Shown here: one piece after another, positions 26,098 to 33,873 of the stretch | How the letters are laid out: the number at the start of each line of letters is the position of its first letter | Numbering within the stretch: the first letter of the stretch is position 1 | DNA from: Bradyrhizobium jicamae | Lineage (GTDB): Bacteria > Pseudomonadota > Alphaproteobacteria > Rhizobiales > Xanthobacteraceae | DNA: 64,000 bases | NCBI RefSeq assembly: GCF_018130695.1 | Contig: NZ_JAFCJX010000013.1 | Span: 124,001 to 188,000 of the forward strand | Direction of reading: 5' to 3' | Program-made: the position numbers and the translations under genes | Notes under the pieces: generated by a model | The model's database searches: none | The model's input: the letters and a program-made list of their open reading frames with translations, nothing else | Told to the model about the DNA's origin: nothing

Positions 26098-27975
26098 ATG
26101 TCGATCGACGGCGTTAGCGGCAGGACATCCTATATCGGCACCTCCATCATCAACATGCGGAGTCAGCTCAACGATCTGACGACGCAGCTGGCGACGGGCA
26201 AGGTTTCCACCACTTATGCCGGACAGGGGGCCGACCGCGGCTTCGCGCTGAGCCTGCGTGCGCAGGTCTCCAGCATCGGTGCCTATTCCGACACGGCGAC
26301 CAACGTCAACACGCGGCTGAGCGTCGCGAATTTGGCGCTGCAGGGGCTGTCCGACATCGGCACCCAGGTGAAGAACGCCTCGACGACGACCACGCTGGTG
26401 CTCAACAACAACGGCCAGACCTCCGGACAGATCACCGCGCAGGCTGCGTTCGCCAACGCCGTGTCCGTGCTCAACAGCCAGTCGGGCGACCGCTATCTGT
26501 TTTCCGGCCGCGCCACCGATACGGCGGCGACGGTGCCTGCCGACGTCATGCTCAACGGCACTGCGACCCAGGCCGGCCTCACGCAACTGATCACCGAGCG
26601 CAAGCAGGCCGACCAGGGCGTCAACAACATGGGCCATTTGACGGTCTCCTCGCCGCCGGCGCCGACCACGGTGACCAGCATCGGCGAAGACGGTTCGGCG
26701 TTCGGGTTGAAGCTGCTCTCGGTGCAGTCCTCGCTGACCGGCGCCACCGTGACGCAGCCGGCCGGATCGCCGCCGTCCGAGACGGTCGACCTCGGCGCCG
26801 TCAATCCGAACGACGGCGACAAGATCAAGTTCAATTTCACGCTGCCCGACGGCACCACGGAAGCAATCGAGCTGACCGCAACCACGACCAATCCGCCGCC
26901 AGCCGGCTCGTTCCTGATCGGCGCAGACACCGTTGCGACCGCGGCGAACCTGAAGTCGGCGCTGACGTCGTCGATCCAGACCTTGAGCGACACCTCGCTG
27001 GTTGCGGCGTCCGCGATCGCGGCGTCGAACAATTTCTTCAATCCGGTGGCGACGGTCACCGGCGCTGCGGTCAATAACCAGAACACGCCGGCCGCTCCGA
27101 TCAGCGGCGCGACCGCGCTGTCGGGCGCGGTCGGGACGGACTCGCTATCCTCGAGCTTCGCGGCGGGCGACACCATCACTGTGAATGGCACGCCGATCAC
27201 CTTCGTTGCCTCCGGCGCGACCGGCAACCAGGTCAACATCACCGACAACATCCAGACCCTGCTGTCCAAGATCGACCAGATCACCGGCACCAGCAACCCG
27301 TCGACCATCAGCAACGGTGCGATCTCGATCCATGGCGCCGACGGCGCCAACCTCTCGATCACGAGTTCGAACACCGCAGCCCTCGGTGCGCTCGGCATCG
27401 CCGCCAACTCGACCGCGGCGCCGGCGCCGCTGCGGGTCGGCGGCTCGCCGCTCAACACGGCGATGAGCCTGGTGGCCGGCACACCGGCCAACACCGTGTC
27501 CTGGTACACCGGCGAGAACGGGCCGGGGTCGGCGCGCGGCACCGCGCTCGCGCAAGTCGATCAAGGCATCACGGTGCAGTATGGCGCGCGCGCCAACGAG
27601 CAGGCGTTCCGCTACCTGCTGCAGAACATTGCGGTCTACGCCGCGGTCACCACCAATGCCAGCAACCCGAATGCCAGCGCGCAGTCGACGGCGCTGTCGC
27701 AGCGCATTTCCGCCAACCTCGCGCCGCAGACCGGCCAGCAGCAGATCCAGGACGTGCAGGCCGAATTCGCCGGCACGCAGACCGCGATCAAGGCGGCCAC
27801 CGATCGCCAGACCCAGCTCAAGGGCATGGCGCAGACCATGCTGGACCAGATCGAAGGCGTGAACCAGGACGAGGTCGCGACCAAGATCCTCGCGCTGCAG
27901 ACCAGCTTGCAGGCGTCGTACCAGACGACGTCGATGCTGTATCAGACCACACTGCTGAAATATCTGCCGGTCTGA
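26098..27975 (+). CDS. flgL: Flagellar hook-filament junction protein FlgL (HAP3), enlarged
   Basis: 625 residues, about twice the usual FlgL length (about 300). The start (GRTSYIGTSIINMRSQLNDL, then TQLATGKVSTTYAGQG) and end (EVATKILALQTSLQASYQTT) are the flagellin-like D0/D1 helices. Extra middle sequence includes residues 335-438, clearly homologous to residues 235-346 of FlgE (TITVNG, TFVASGA, the LLSKID region, ITSSNTAALGALG). I believe this corresponds to the rhizobial DUF1522-type domain. The gene is only 7 bases after flgK. The product sits between FlgK and flagellin. Confidence 0.92.
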   Translation: MSIDGVSGRTSYIGTSIINMRSQLNDLTTQLATGKVSTTYAGQGADRGFALSLRAQVSSIGAYSDTATNVNTRLSVANLALQGLSDIGTQVKNASTTTTLVLNNNGQTSGQITAQAAFANAVSVLNSQSGDRYLFSGRATDTAATVPADVMLNGTATQAGLTQLITERKQADQGVNNMGHLTVSSPPAPTTVTSIGEDGSAFGLKLLSVQSSLTGATVTQPAGSPPSETVDLGAVNPNDGDKIKFNFTLPDGTTEAIELTATTTNPPPAGSFLIGADTVATAANLKSALTSSIQTLSDTSLVAASAIAASNNFFNPVATVTGAAVNNQNTPAAPISGATALSGAVGTDSLSSSFAAGDTITVNGTPITFVASGATGNQVNITDNIQTLLSKIDQITGTSNPSTISNGAISIHGADGANLSITSSNTAALGALGIAANSTAAPAPLRVGGSPLNTAMSLVAGTPANTVSWYTGENGPGSARGTALAQVDQGITVQYGARANEQAFRYLLQNIAVYAAVTTNASNPNASAQSTALSQRISANLAPQTGQQQIQDVQAEFAGTQTAIKAATDRQTQLKGMAQTMLDQIEGVNQDEVATKILALQTSLQASYQTTSMLYQTTLLKYLPV

Positions 27976-28000
27976 GTTCGCACGCCGATCGCTGAAATGA

Positions 28001-28026
28001 AAAAGGCCTCCTCGCGGAGGCCTTTT
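28001..28026. terminator. Bidirectional terminator between flgL and flbT
   Basis: AAAAGGCCTCC-TCGC-GGAGGCCTTTT is a perfect 11-bp stem with a 4-nt loop and A/T flanks on both sides, lying between convergent genes. Confidence 0.9.
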
Positions 28027-28047
28027 GTGTTTCCGGGGGGAGGCCGT

Positions 28048-28479
28048 TCAGGCCGATTTGCGATCCTCGTCCTGCTCCGACGCCTTCATATTGCGCGCGC
28101 TTTCCAGCAGCTGCTCTTCGTGGCCGATCAGCTTCTTGGATTCCTTCAGCGCGTGATAGAGGTCGCCGTTCAGGATGAAGTTGTTGATGCCTTCGATGAA
28201 GGGCCAGGCGCTCGGCATCGCGGTGAGGATGTCGCGCACCAGGCTGAAATAGGTCGGATGGTGCGCCATCGGATCCGGCGACAGATACATCAGCTGCACG
28301 GCGAGATAGATCAGTTTCGCCGGCGTATCGGCGGTCTCCGGCGTCAGGATGTCCTTCTCGCGCAGGATCGGGATGCGATCGCCGTCGATCAGCAGGCGCG
28401 CGCGCTGATCGGTGTTGGTGATTACGCAATTGCCGACGATGATGCGCTCGTTCGGTTTGAGTTCGACCTTCAAAGCCAT
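28048..28479 (-). CDS. flbT: Flagellin translation regulator FlbT
   Basis: 143 residues beginning MALKVELKPNERIIVGNCVI, the diagnostic FlbT opening, with YFSLVRDILTAMPSAWPFIE in the middle and a charged C-terminus. In Caulobacter FlbT binds flagellin mRNA and limits its translation until the hook is built, working against FlaF. Here it is divergent from the flagellin gene with 374 bases between them and convergent with flgL. A CtrA-like site lies upstream at 28605-28620. It is cytoplasmic. Confidence 0.95.
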   Translation of the reverse strand: MALKVELKPNERIIVGNCVITNTDQRARLLIDGDRIPILREKDILTPETADTPAKLIYLAVQLMYLSPDPMAHHPTYFSLVRDILTAMPSAWPFIEGINNFILNGDLYHALKESKKLIGHEEQLLESARNMKASEQDEDRKSA

Positions 28480-28853
28480 GCCTGTTCTCCTTGGTCGCCG
28501 GACGCGCGAGATATCGTCGATGCAAATCGAAGTTGATTTCGGCTCTGCTGAACAGCGGTCAATGCGGCTGCGAGCCGATGCGACAGCGATCCTTTCCCAT
28601 GATGGTTAACGCTTGGTGAACAAAGCGGGCGTTCGCACCTCGCGACGGGGCCGAAATCGGCAGTGACCTCAGTAGTTTTTGGGTCGAACCTCATCCAATC
28701 GCGACAATTTTATTCTTCTCCATTTGAATTAAATGCCCCCGCGGAGATTTCTTTTTCCTTCGCGCGCAACCGGGAGGATCGGCCATCCGCGCTGATCAGA
28801 AAGGATCGGAGCGGGCTTTTGAACCCTCAGTTTCACACCAGAAAGGTATGAAA
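28480..28853. other. Divergent flbT/fliC control region
   Basis: 374 bases holding the CtrA-like site at 28605-28620 and an A/T-rich stretch from 28675 to 28760 before the flagellin leader. I searched for a -24/-12 sigma-54 element in front of fliC and did not find one. The long flagellin leader is the expected place for FlbT/FlaF action. Confidence 0.5.
28605..28620 (-). promoter_or_regulatory. CtrA-like site upstream of flbT
   Basis: Read on the minus strand it is TTCA-CCAAGCG-TTAAC, one mismatch from TTAA-N7-TTAAC, followed by CATCATG. It is about 125 bp from the flbT start. Confidence 0.5.
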
Positions 28854-30077
28854 ATGTCCGATATCGTTCTCTCCGCCTCCGTTCGTCAGAACCTCCTCTC
28901 CCTCCAGTCCACCGCTGATCTGCTCTCCACCACGCAGAACCGCCTTGCCACCGGCAAGAAGGTCAACACGGCGCTCGACAACCCGACCAACTTCTTCACG
29001 GCGCAATCGCTGGACAACCGCGCCAGCGACATCAACAACCTGCTCGATGGCATCGGCAACGGCGTGCAGGTTCTGCAGGCTGCCAACACCGGCATCACCT
29101 CGCTGCAGAAGCTGGTTGATACCGCGAAGTCGATCGCCAACCAGGTGCTGCAGAGCCCGGTCGGTTACACGTCCAAGGCCAATGTCGACGTCACCGGCAC
29201 CGGTACCGGCACCGGCACGACGGTTGCGACCGACCTCAACGCCGGCAAGCTCGGTGGTTCGGTCCTGACCTTCAAGACCTCGAGCGGCACCCTGGCCGTG
29301 ACGATCGGCTCGACCTTCGCAACCGGCACCGGCACCGCGACCGTCAAGACGCTCGACCAGCTGAACAGCGTGCTGGCGTCGAACGGCGTTGCCGTGACCG
29401 CCGCGCTGTCCTCGACGGCCGACACGCTGACCTTCACCTCGACCAACGATGCGGCGAGCCAGACCATCACCAAGTCCGGTACCGCACCGACCGGCGCAGG
29501 TGTCGACATCACCGCTGCCACCGCCACGGTGGGAACGGTCAATGCCGCGGTTGCCGATCCGACTTCGCAGACCACGCGCGCCAACCTGGTCAGCCAGTAC
29601 AACGCGGTGATCCAACAGATCACGACCACGGCGCAGGACTCGTCCTTCAACGGCGTCAACCTGCTGAACGGCGATAACCTGAAGCTGACGTTCAACGAGA
29701 CCGGCAAGTCGACCCTGAACATCACGGGTGTCACTTTCGACGCCGCCGGCCTCGGCCTTGGTTCGCTGACCGCAGGCACCGACTTCCTGGACAGCAACTC
29801 GGCCAACAGCATCATCACCTCGCTGAGCAACGCGTCGAGCACGCTGCGCTCGGAGGCGTCGTCTCTCGGTTCGAACCTGTCGGTCGTGCAGATCCGCCAG
29901 GATTTCTCCAAGAGCCTGATCAACGTGCTGCAGACCGGCTCGTCCAACCTGACGCTGGCCGACACCAACGAGGAAGCGGCCAACAGCCAGGCGCTGTCGA
30001 CCCGCCAGTCGATCGCGGTGTCTGCGCTCGCGCTCGCCAACCAGAGCCAGCAGAGCGTGCTGCAGCTGCTCCGGTAA
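28854..30077 (+). CDS. fliC: Flagellin
   Basis: 407 residues. The second of two in-frame ATGs (28848, 28854) was chosen because GAAAGG ends 7 bases before it, and the protein then begins MSDIVLSASVRQNLLSLQST as in Rhizobiales flagellins. N-terminal D0/D1 contains RLATGKKVNTALDNPTNFFT. The middle is a Thr/Gly-rich variable domain, and the C-terminal helix has SLINVLQTGSSNLTLADTNE. It forms the filament. Only one flagellin gene is present here, while Bradyrhizobium strains usually have several elsewhere. A terminator follows directly. Confidence 0.95.
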   Translation: MSDIVLSASVRQNLLSLQSTADLLSTTQNRLATGKKVNTALDNPTNFFTAQSLDNRASDINNLLDGIGNGVQVLQAANTGITSLQKLVDTAKSIANQVLQSPVGYTSKANVDVTGTGTGTGTTVATDLNAGKLGGSVLTFKTSSGTLAVTIGSTFATGTGTATVKTLDQLNSVLASNGVAVTAALSSTADTLTFTSTNDAASQTITKSGTAPTGAGVDITAATATVGTVNAAVADPTSQTTRANLVSQYNAVIQQITTTAQDSSFNGVNLLNGDNLKLTFNETGKSTLNITGVTFDAAGLGLGSLTAGTDFLDSNSANSIITSLSNASSTLRSEASSLGSNLSVVQIRQDFSKSLINVLQTGSSNLTLADTNEEAANSQALSTRQSIAVSALALANQSQQSVLQLLR

Positions 30078-30097
30078 GGGCCCTGAAGAACGTGCGA

Positions 30098-30125
30098 AAC
30101 GGCGGGGGCAACCCCGCCGTTTTTG
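30098..30125 (+). terminator. Terminator after fliC
   Basis: AACGGCGGGG, then a short loop, CCCCGCCGTT and TTTT: a strong stem followed by a T-run 20 bases after the flagellin stop. Confidence 0.9.
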
Positions 30126-30294
30126 TTCGGAAGTCTCTCGAGAAATTCGGCGCTGCAGCAACGCTTTTTTGCCCAACATCGGTCCGAGTTTCTAACGGTT
30201 GCTAACCATATTTAAAGGCGCCGCCGGTATCAAAGTCGGGAATGTCTTGAAGTATCCGCGGCTCGAGAAATCCGCACCCATCCGAGGTTTTTGA

Positions 30295-30660
30295 ATGTCG
30301 AATGCAGCCCAGGCCTACGCGCGCACGTCCACCACGACGGCGTCCCCCCGTGAGATCGAGGCGCAGGCGCTGCTGAAGGCGGCTCGACAGTTGCAGGAAG
30401 TCCAGACCAACTGGACCGGTCCGTGCGCGGAGATGAACAACGCGCTGCTGTTCAACCGCCGCCTGTGGTCGATCTTCCTGAGCGCGGCGCAGGCCGACGA
30501 AAACCAGCAGCCGCTCGAGGTCCGCCAGAACATCGCCAATATCGGCGTATTCGTGCTGAAGCAGACCGTCGACATGCAGCTCAACCCGGATCCGGCGAAG
30601 CTGAAGTCGCTGATCGACATCAACTGCAATCTCGCCGCCGGCCTGTCCGGTCGCGGCTGA
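30295..30660 (+). CDS. flaF: Flagellin synthesis activator FlaF
   Basis: 121 residues with the FlaF features MSNAAQAYARTSTTTASPRE, LLFNRRLWSIFLSAAQADEN and a helical C-terminus. In Caulobacter FlaF is a secretion chaperone and translational activator for flagellins and counteracts FlbT. It is placed directly after fliC, behind its terminator, so a separate promoter is expected in 30126-30294. CTAACGGTTGCTAACCAT there resembles a CtrA site with spacing one base short. It is followed by the small gene at 30687. Confidence 0.94.
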   Translation: MSNAAQAYARTSTTTASPREIEAQALLKAARQLQEVQTNWTGPCAEMNNALLFNRRLWSIFLSAAQADENQQPLEVRQNIANIGVFVLKQTVDMQLNPDPAKLKSLIDINCNLAAGLSGRG

Positions 30661-30686
30661 TCGCCTGACCTCGACGGAGGCCGCCC

Positions 30687-31052
30687 ATGGCCGATCTGAT
30701 GAGCATCCTGTCGGCCAACTACAAGGCCGTCGGGTTGACCACCCCGTCGAAGACGCCCTACGTCGCGGTTGATCCTGATCTCTATCAGGGCAGCTGGAGC
30801 GGCAAGTATGCCGATGGCAAGTCGTTCACGGTGACAGTCTCGAACGTCACCGGCTTCCGCGGCAAGGTGCACTACCAGAGCGGCAGCACCAGCAAATATC
30901 AGGACGTGCTGATCAAGGACAACGCGTTCCGCGTGGGCGATACCAAGTTCACGCTGGTCGGCAAGGGAACGGCGCTGATCAAGAACGTCGTGACAGATCC
31001 CGCGACGGGATCGACCTATCTCGATCAGGCCTACGCCAAGCAGTCGAACTGA
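30687..31052 (+). CDS. Conserved-looking hypothetical protein downstream of flaF
   Basis: 121 residues with a good ribosome binding site (GACGGAGG) 8 bases before the ATG, and 26 bases after the flaF stop, so probably in one transcript with it. The N-terminus (MADLMSILSANYKAVGLTTP) resembles the short helical ends of flagellar axial proteins. Residues 30-115 are beta-rich, with repeated G-K-Y/F patterns (GSWSGKYADGKSFTVTVSNV, YQDVLIKDNAFRVGDTKFTL). There is no signal peptide. Export by the flagellar system is conceivable but unproven. I do not recognise a family. Confidence 0.75.
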   Translation: MADLMSILSANYKAVGLTTPSKTPYVAVDPDLYQGSWSGKYADGKSFTVTVSNVTGFRGKVHYQSGSTSKYQDVLIKDNAFRVGDTKFTLVGKGTALIKNVVTDPATGSTYLDQAYAKQSN

Positions 31053-31083
31053 CCGCCGGGTCTTTCATCAATCAAGTCTGCTC

Positions 31084-31449
31084 TTACACGTGACGATCGG
31101 TGCCGCCGATCCGCGTCGGCGCTTCCTTGCTGAGGTCGAGCGCGTGGAAATAGGCGCGACGGCGCAGCACGGCTTCTTCGGGATATTGCTTCACCACCTG
31201 GCTGGTGCGGTTGTCCACCACCTGGTAGACAACGGCCCGCGCGTCGCGGTCGATGAACACCTGGTCCATCAGGGCCGCGTTGGCGACGTTGGAATCGATG
31301 GTGACCTTCACGCTCGGCTCCGGAGCGGTGACGCTCTGGCTCGCCGGCAGCTCGGTCGCAACCGCCTTCTGCGCCGTCTCGCTCGCATGCGAAACAATCG
31401 GCGCGGCAACCGGTGCCCCCACCGGTTTGATGTTGAAATCTGTACTCAT
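31084..31449 (-). CDS. FlaG-like flagellar protein
   Basis: 121 residues. The N-terminal half is Ala/Pro/Val-rich and probably disordered. The C-terminal half (ALMDQVFIDRDARAVVYQVV, then DNRTSQVVKQYPEEAVLRRR) follows the FlaG pattern of a beta-hairpin plus 'VVKQYPEE', comparable to VIRQIPPEE of classic FlaG. FlaG proteins influence filament length, but the similarity is short. The gene is the last of a minus-strand group behind flgI-flgJ-flgN-like, with a 160-base gap. A perfect hairpin overlaps its ribosome binding site. Confidence 0.75.
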   Translation of the reverse strand: MSTDFNIKPVGAPVAAPIVSHASETAQKAVATELPASQSVTAPEPSVKVTIDSNVANAALMDQVFIDRDARAVVYQVVDNRTSQVVKQYPEEAVLRRRAYFHALDLSKEAPTRIGGTDRHV

Positions 31450-31458
31450 GAAAGCCTC

Positions 31459-31476
31459 CTAGTGCTTCGGCACTAG
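31459..31476 (-). promoter_or_regulatory. Hairpin overlapping the flaG-like ribosome binding site
   Basis: On the minus strand, CTAGTGC-CGAA-GCACTAG is a perfect 7-bp stem with a tetraloop. The Shine-Dalgarno AGGAGG begins with the last AG of the right arm, 7 bases before the ATG at 31449. Confidence 0.6.
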
Positions 31477-31609
31477 CTACGCTTGAGTCAAATCCCAACC
31501 CCTCCGAAACGCAACTCTAGGGAACACGTCTCAATATGCTGTTACAAAACGCCCTCAATTCCGTGCTTCTACGGGGGCGCCGAATTGATGAAAATTATCA
31601 GAGATTTTT

Positions 31610-32107
31610 TTAGAGCGAGCGGCTGACCGCGAGCGGCGCGATGTGACGCGCGGTCGGCGCGGCGCGTTGTCCGGCCGCGGTGTAGGTGTTCGGCATGTTG
31701 CGGCGCTGCATCTCGGTGTTGACGCCGCGCACGATGCCTTCGGACACCGCATGCGCGGTCGCGAGCACGGTGAGGTTGACCTGCAGCATCGCGCGGAAGG
31801 TGTCGTGATGACGGCGCAGCGTGGTGAGCAGTTCGGGGGCGGCCTGCGACAGAACTTTCTGCGCGGTCTTCAGGCCTTCGACCGCGAGCATGTAGCGGCG
31901 CGACAATTCGGACTTCTGCGTCTCCAGCCGCATCGCCTCGCGGACCTTGCCGGCGCGCACCAGTTCGGTTTCCAGCTCGATGGTGCCGAGCAGCGCGCTC
32001 ATCACCTCCATCAGCTCCTCGGCAAGCTTGCGCACCTCCGGAGGTGTCGGTGTTGCGGGACGGGGAGCGGGGGCGGGCGCGGGGCGCTGCTGCAGACGCT
32101 GGTTCAT
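31610..32107 (-). CDS. FlgN-like export chaperone
   Basis: 165 residues. After a Pro/Ala-rich start (PAPAPAPRPATPTPPEVRKL), residues 30-130 are long amphipathic helices with a Leu/Glu pattern (ELMEVMSALLGTIELETELV), followed by a polar tail. Gene order (19 bases after flgJ) and helical content match the FlgN family, which escorts FlgK and FlgL to the export gate. Sequence similarity in this family is weak, so the call rests largely on context. Confidence 0.7.
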   Translation of the reverse strand: MNQRLQQRPAPAPAPRPATPTPPEVRKLAEELMEVMSALLGTIELETELVRAGKVREAMRLETQKSELSRRYMLAVEGLKTAQKVLSQAAPELLTTLRRHHDTFRAMLQVNLTVLATAHAVSEGIVRGVNTEMQRRNMPNTYTAAGQRAAPTARHIAPLAVSRSL

Positions 32108-32126
32108 GGCTTCTCCTTCGCGCGCT

Positions 32127-32486
32127 TCAAGCGGTGCGGCTGGCTTGCTGCAGGATCAGGCTGCGGTACACTTCGTTGGAAATGCCGACGCCGCCTCCCT
32201 TGGCGAAATTCTTGGCGTATTGATCGGTGAGCATCGAGCGCCACGGGCCGGTGCCGGGCGTGTCGCCGAACGGGCCGTCGCCCTTCAGGCTGGTGGTCAT
32301 CTGCGAGAACATCGTGTTGAGGAACATCGCCTCGAACTCGGTGGCGGTCTTCTTTGTCTTGGCCTGCGCTTCCGGCGACACCTTCTTCAGTGCCTCGGCG
32401 AAGGACGGATCGGGCCGGCCGTTGAACATCGGCATCAGGGCCTTCTTGGGCATGCTGCCGGTGGTCGCGCTGATCAGGCTGTCCAT
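32127..32486 (-). CDS. flgJ: Rod-binding protein FlgJ, single-domain form
   Basis: 119 residues with the rod-binding FlgJ_N motif (TATEFEAMFLNTMFSQM, then GISNEVYRSLILQQ). The C-terminal muramidase domain of enterobacterial FlgJ is absent, as is usual in Alphaproteobacteria, where a separate lytic enzyme opens the peptidoglycan. Its ATG shares one base with the flgI stop codon (TGATG), showing translational coupling. It acts in the periplasm as rod cap or scaffold. Confidence 0.92.
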   Translation of the reverse strand: MDSLISATTGSMPKKALMPMFNGRPDPSFAEALKKVSPEAQAKTKKTATEFEAMFLNTMFSQMTTSLKGDGPFGDTPGTGPWRSMLTDQYAKNFAKGGGVGISNEVYRSLILQQASRTA

Positions 32487-33610
32487 CACATCACCTCGAT
32501 GTCGGCCTGGATCGCACCTGCAGCCTTGATCGCCTGCAGGATGCTGATCAGATCGCGCGGCCCGATGCCGAGACCGTTGAGGCCGTCGACGAGCTGCTGC
32601 AGCGAGACGCCGTCCTTCATGACCGCGAATTTCTTGCCTTCCTCGGAGACTGCAACGCTCGATCGCGGCGTCACCACGGTTCGTCCGCGCGACAGCGGGT
32701 TGGGTTGGCTCACCTGCGGGCTCTCCGAGATCGCGACCGTGAGATTGCCTTGCGCCACCGCAACGGTGGCGACGCGGACGTCGCGGCCCATCACGATGAC
32801 GCCGGAGCGTTCGTCGATCACGATCTTGGCGGCGAGATCCGGTTCGACCTGCAGTTGCTCGATCTCGGTCAGGAAGGCGACGACGTTGCCCTTGAACTCG
32901 CCGGGGATCGAGAGCTGCACGGTCGAGGGATCGATCGGCTCGGCGGTCTTGACGCCGAGGAAGTCGTTGACTGCGGCCGCAATGCGCTTGGCGGTGGTGA
33001 AGTCGGCGTTGCGCAGCGCCAGCCGGACATTGGGCAGGCGGTTCAGCGCGAACTCGATCTCGCGCTCGATGATGGCGCCGTTGGCGATGCGGCCGACGGT
33101 CGGTACGCCGCGCACGACGCTGGCGGCGGCGCCTTCGGCGGCGAAGCCCGCGACCGCGACGGAGCCCTGTGCGACCGCATAGACATTGCCGTCGGCGCCG
33201 AGCAGGGGGGTGACGAGCAGGGTGCCGCCCTGCAGATTCTTGGCATCGCCGAGCGCGGAGACGGTGACGTCCATCCGCGTGCCCTGGGTGCCGAACGCCG
33301 GCAGATTGCCGGTGACCATCACGGCGGCAACGTTGCCGGTGCGGATGGTGGCGCCGCGGATGTTGACGCCCATGCGCTCCAGCATCGCCTGTAGCGACTG
33401 CTTGGTGAAGGGGATGTTGTTGAGGGTATCGCCGGTGCCGTTGAGGCCGACCACGAGGCCGTAGCCGATCAGCTGGTTCTGGCGCACGCCTTCGATGTTG
33501 GCGAGGTCCTTGATCCGGGACGTCGCGCCCGCGGGCATGGCTGACCACGCCAACGCCAGCAGCGCCGCGCAGGCCAGTCCTATCTGCTTTGCCGTACGGA
33601 TGCCGGGCAT
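32486..33610 (-). CDS. flgI: Flagellar P-ring protein FlgI
   Basis: 374 residues with a Sec signal (IGLACAALLALAWSAMPAGA) followed by TSRIKDLANIEGVRQNQLIG and YGLVVGLNGTGDTLNNIPFT, the strongly conserved FlgI opening. The C-terminus LVDGLNGLGIGPRDLISILQ is also typical, and the length is normal. It forms the periplasmic bushing in the peptidoglycan. It starts the minus-strand group flgI-flgJ-flgN-like. A sigma-54 promoter lies 69-85 bases upstream and an ftr-like element further upstream. Confidence 0.97.
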   Translation of the reverse strand: MPGIRTAKQIGLACAALLALAWSAMPAGATSRIKDLANIEGVRQNQLIGYGLVVGLNGTGDTLNNIPFTKQSLQAMLERMGVNIRGATIRTGNVAAVMVTGNLPAFGTQGTRMDVTVSALGDAKNLQGGTLLVTPLLGADGNVYAVAQGSVAVAGFAAEGAAASVVRGVPTVGRIANGAIIEREIEFALNRLPNVRLALRNADFTTAKRIAAAVNDFLGVKTAEPIDPSTVQLSIPGEFKGNVVAFLTEIEQLQVEPDLAAKIVIDERSGVIVMGRDVRVATVAVAQGNLTVAISESPQVSQPNPLSRGRTVVTPRSSVAVSEEGKKFAVMKDGVSLQQLVDGLNGLGIGPRDLISILQAIKAAGAIQADIEVM

Positions 33611-33678
33611 CCCGTTCTCCCCTCAAACTTCCAACTGGATCACGCGACACTCCCATGACGGCGATCCGCCATTAACTA

Positions 33679-33695
33679 TGCGAGATCAGTGCCAC
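33679..33695 (-). promoter_or_regulatory. Sigma-54 promoter of flgI
   Basis: On the minus strand, GTGGCACTGATCTCGCA has GG and GC separated by exactly 10 bases. The predicted transcription start is near 33668, giving a leader of about 58 bases. Confidence 0.8.
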
Positions 33696-33790
33696 GTTGT
33701 TTGGAGAGGGCAGGACGTTGATATCTTTATCGAAATTTTCGCGGAGCTATTTGCTTCCGGTTTGGCAGCCCGCGCGAAACTGCCGCGCGG

Positions 33791-33807
33791 CGGCAGAAAT
33801 TGCCGGG
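33791..33807 (-). promoter_or_regulatory. FlbD (ftr)-like element between flgI and fliX
   Basis: CCCGGCAATTTCTGCCG (minus strand) is a near-palindrome like the sites before flgE. It is about 100 bp upstream of the flgI -24/-12 element and adjacent to the fliX CtrA-like site, so it could activate flgI and act on fliX. Confidence 0.55.
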
Positions 33808-33810
33808 TCG

Positions 33811-33826
33811 TTTACGCCCCGTTAAC
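33811..33826 (+). promoter_or_regulatory. CtrA-like site upstream of fliX
   Basis: TTTA-CGCCCCG-TTAAC, one mismatch from TTAA-N7-TTAAC, continuing as TTAACCAT. It lies 48 bases before the fliX ATG, where it could lie near the core promoter. Confidence 0.6.
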
Positions 33827-33873
33827 CATAAAACGGCGATGGTATTTTCACGCGAGGCCAGCGAGACACCACG

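Noticed and set aside
28654..28853. Sigma-54 promoter of fliC
   Set aside because: No GG-N10-GC with matching flanks was found in the leader, so I do not claim a sigma-54 promoter for flagellin.
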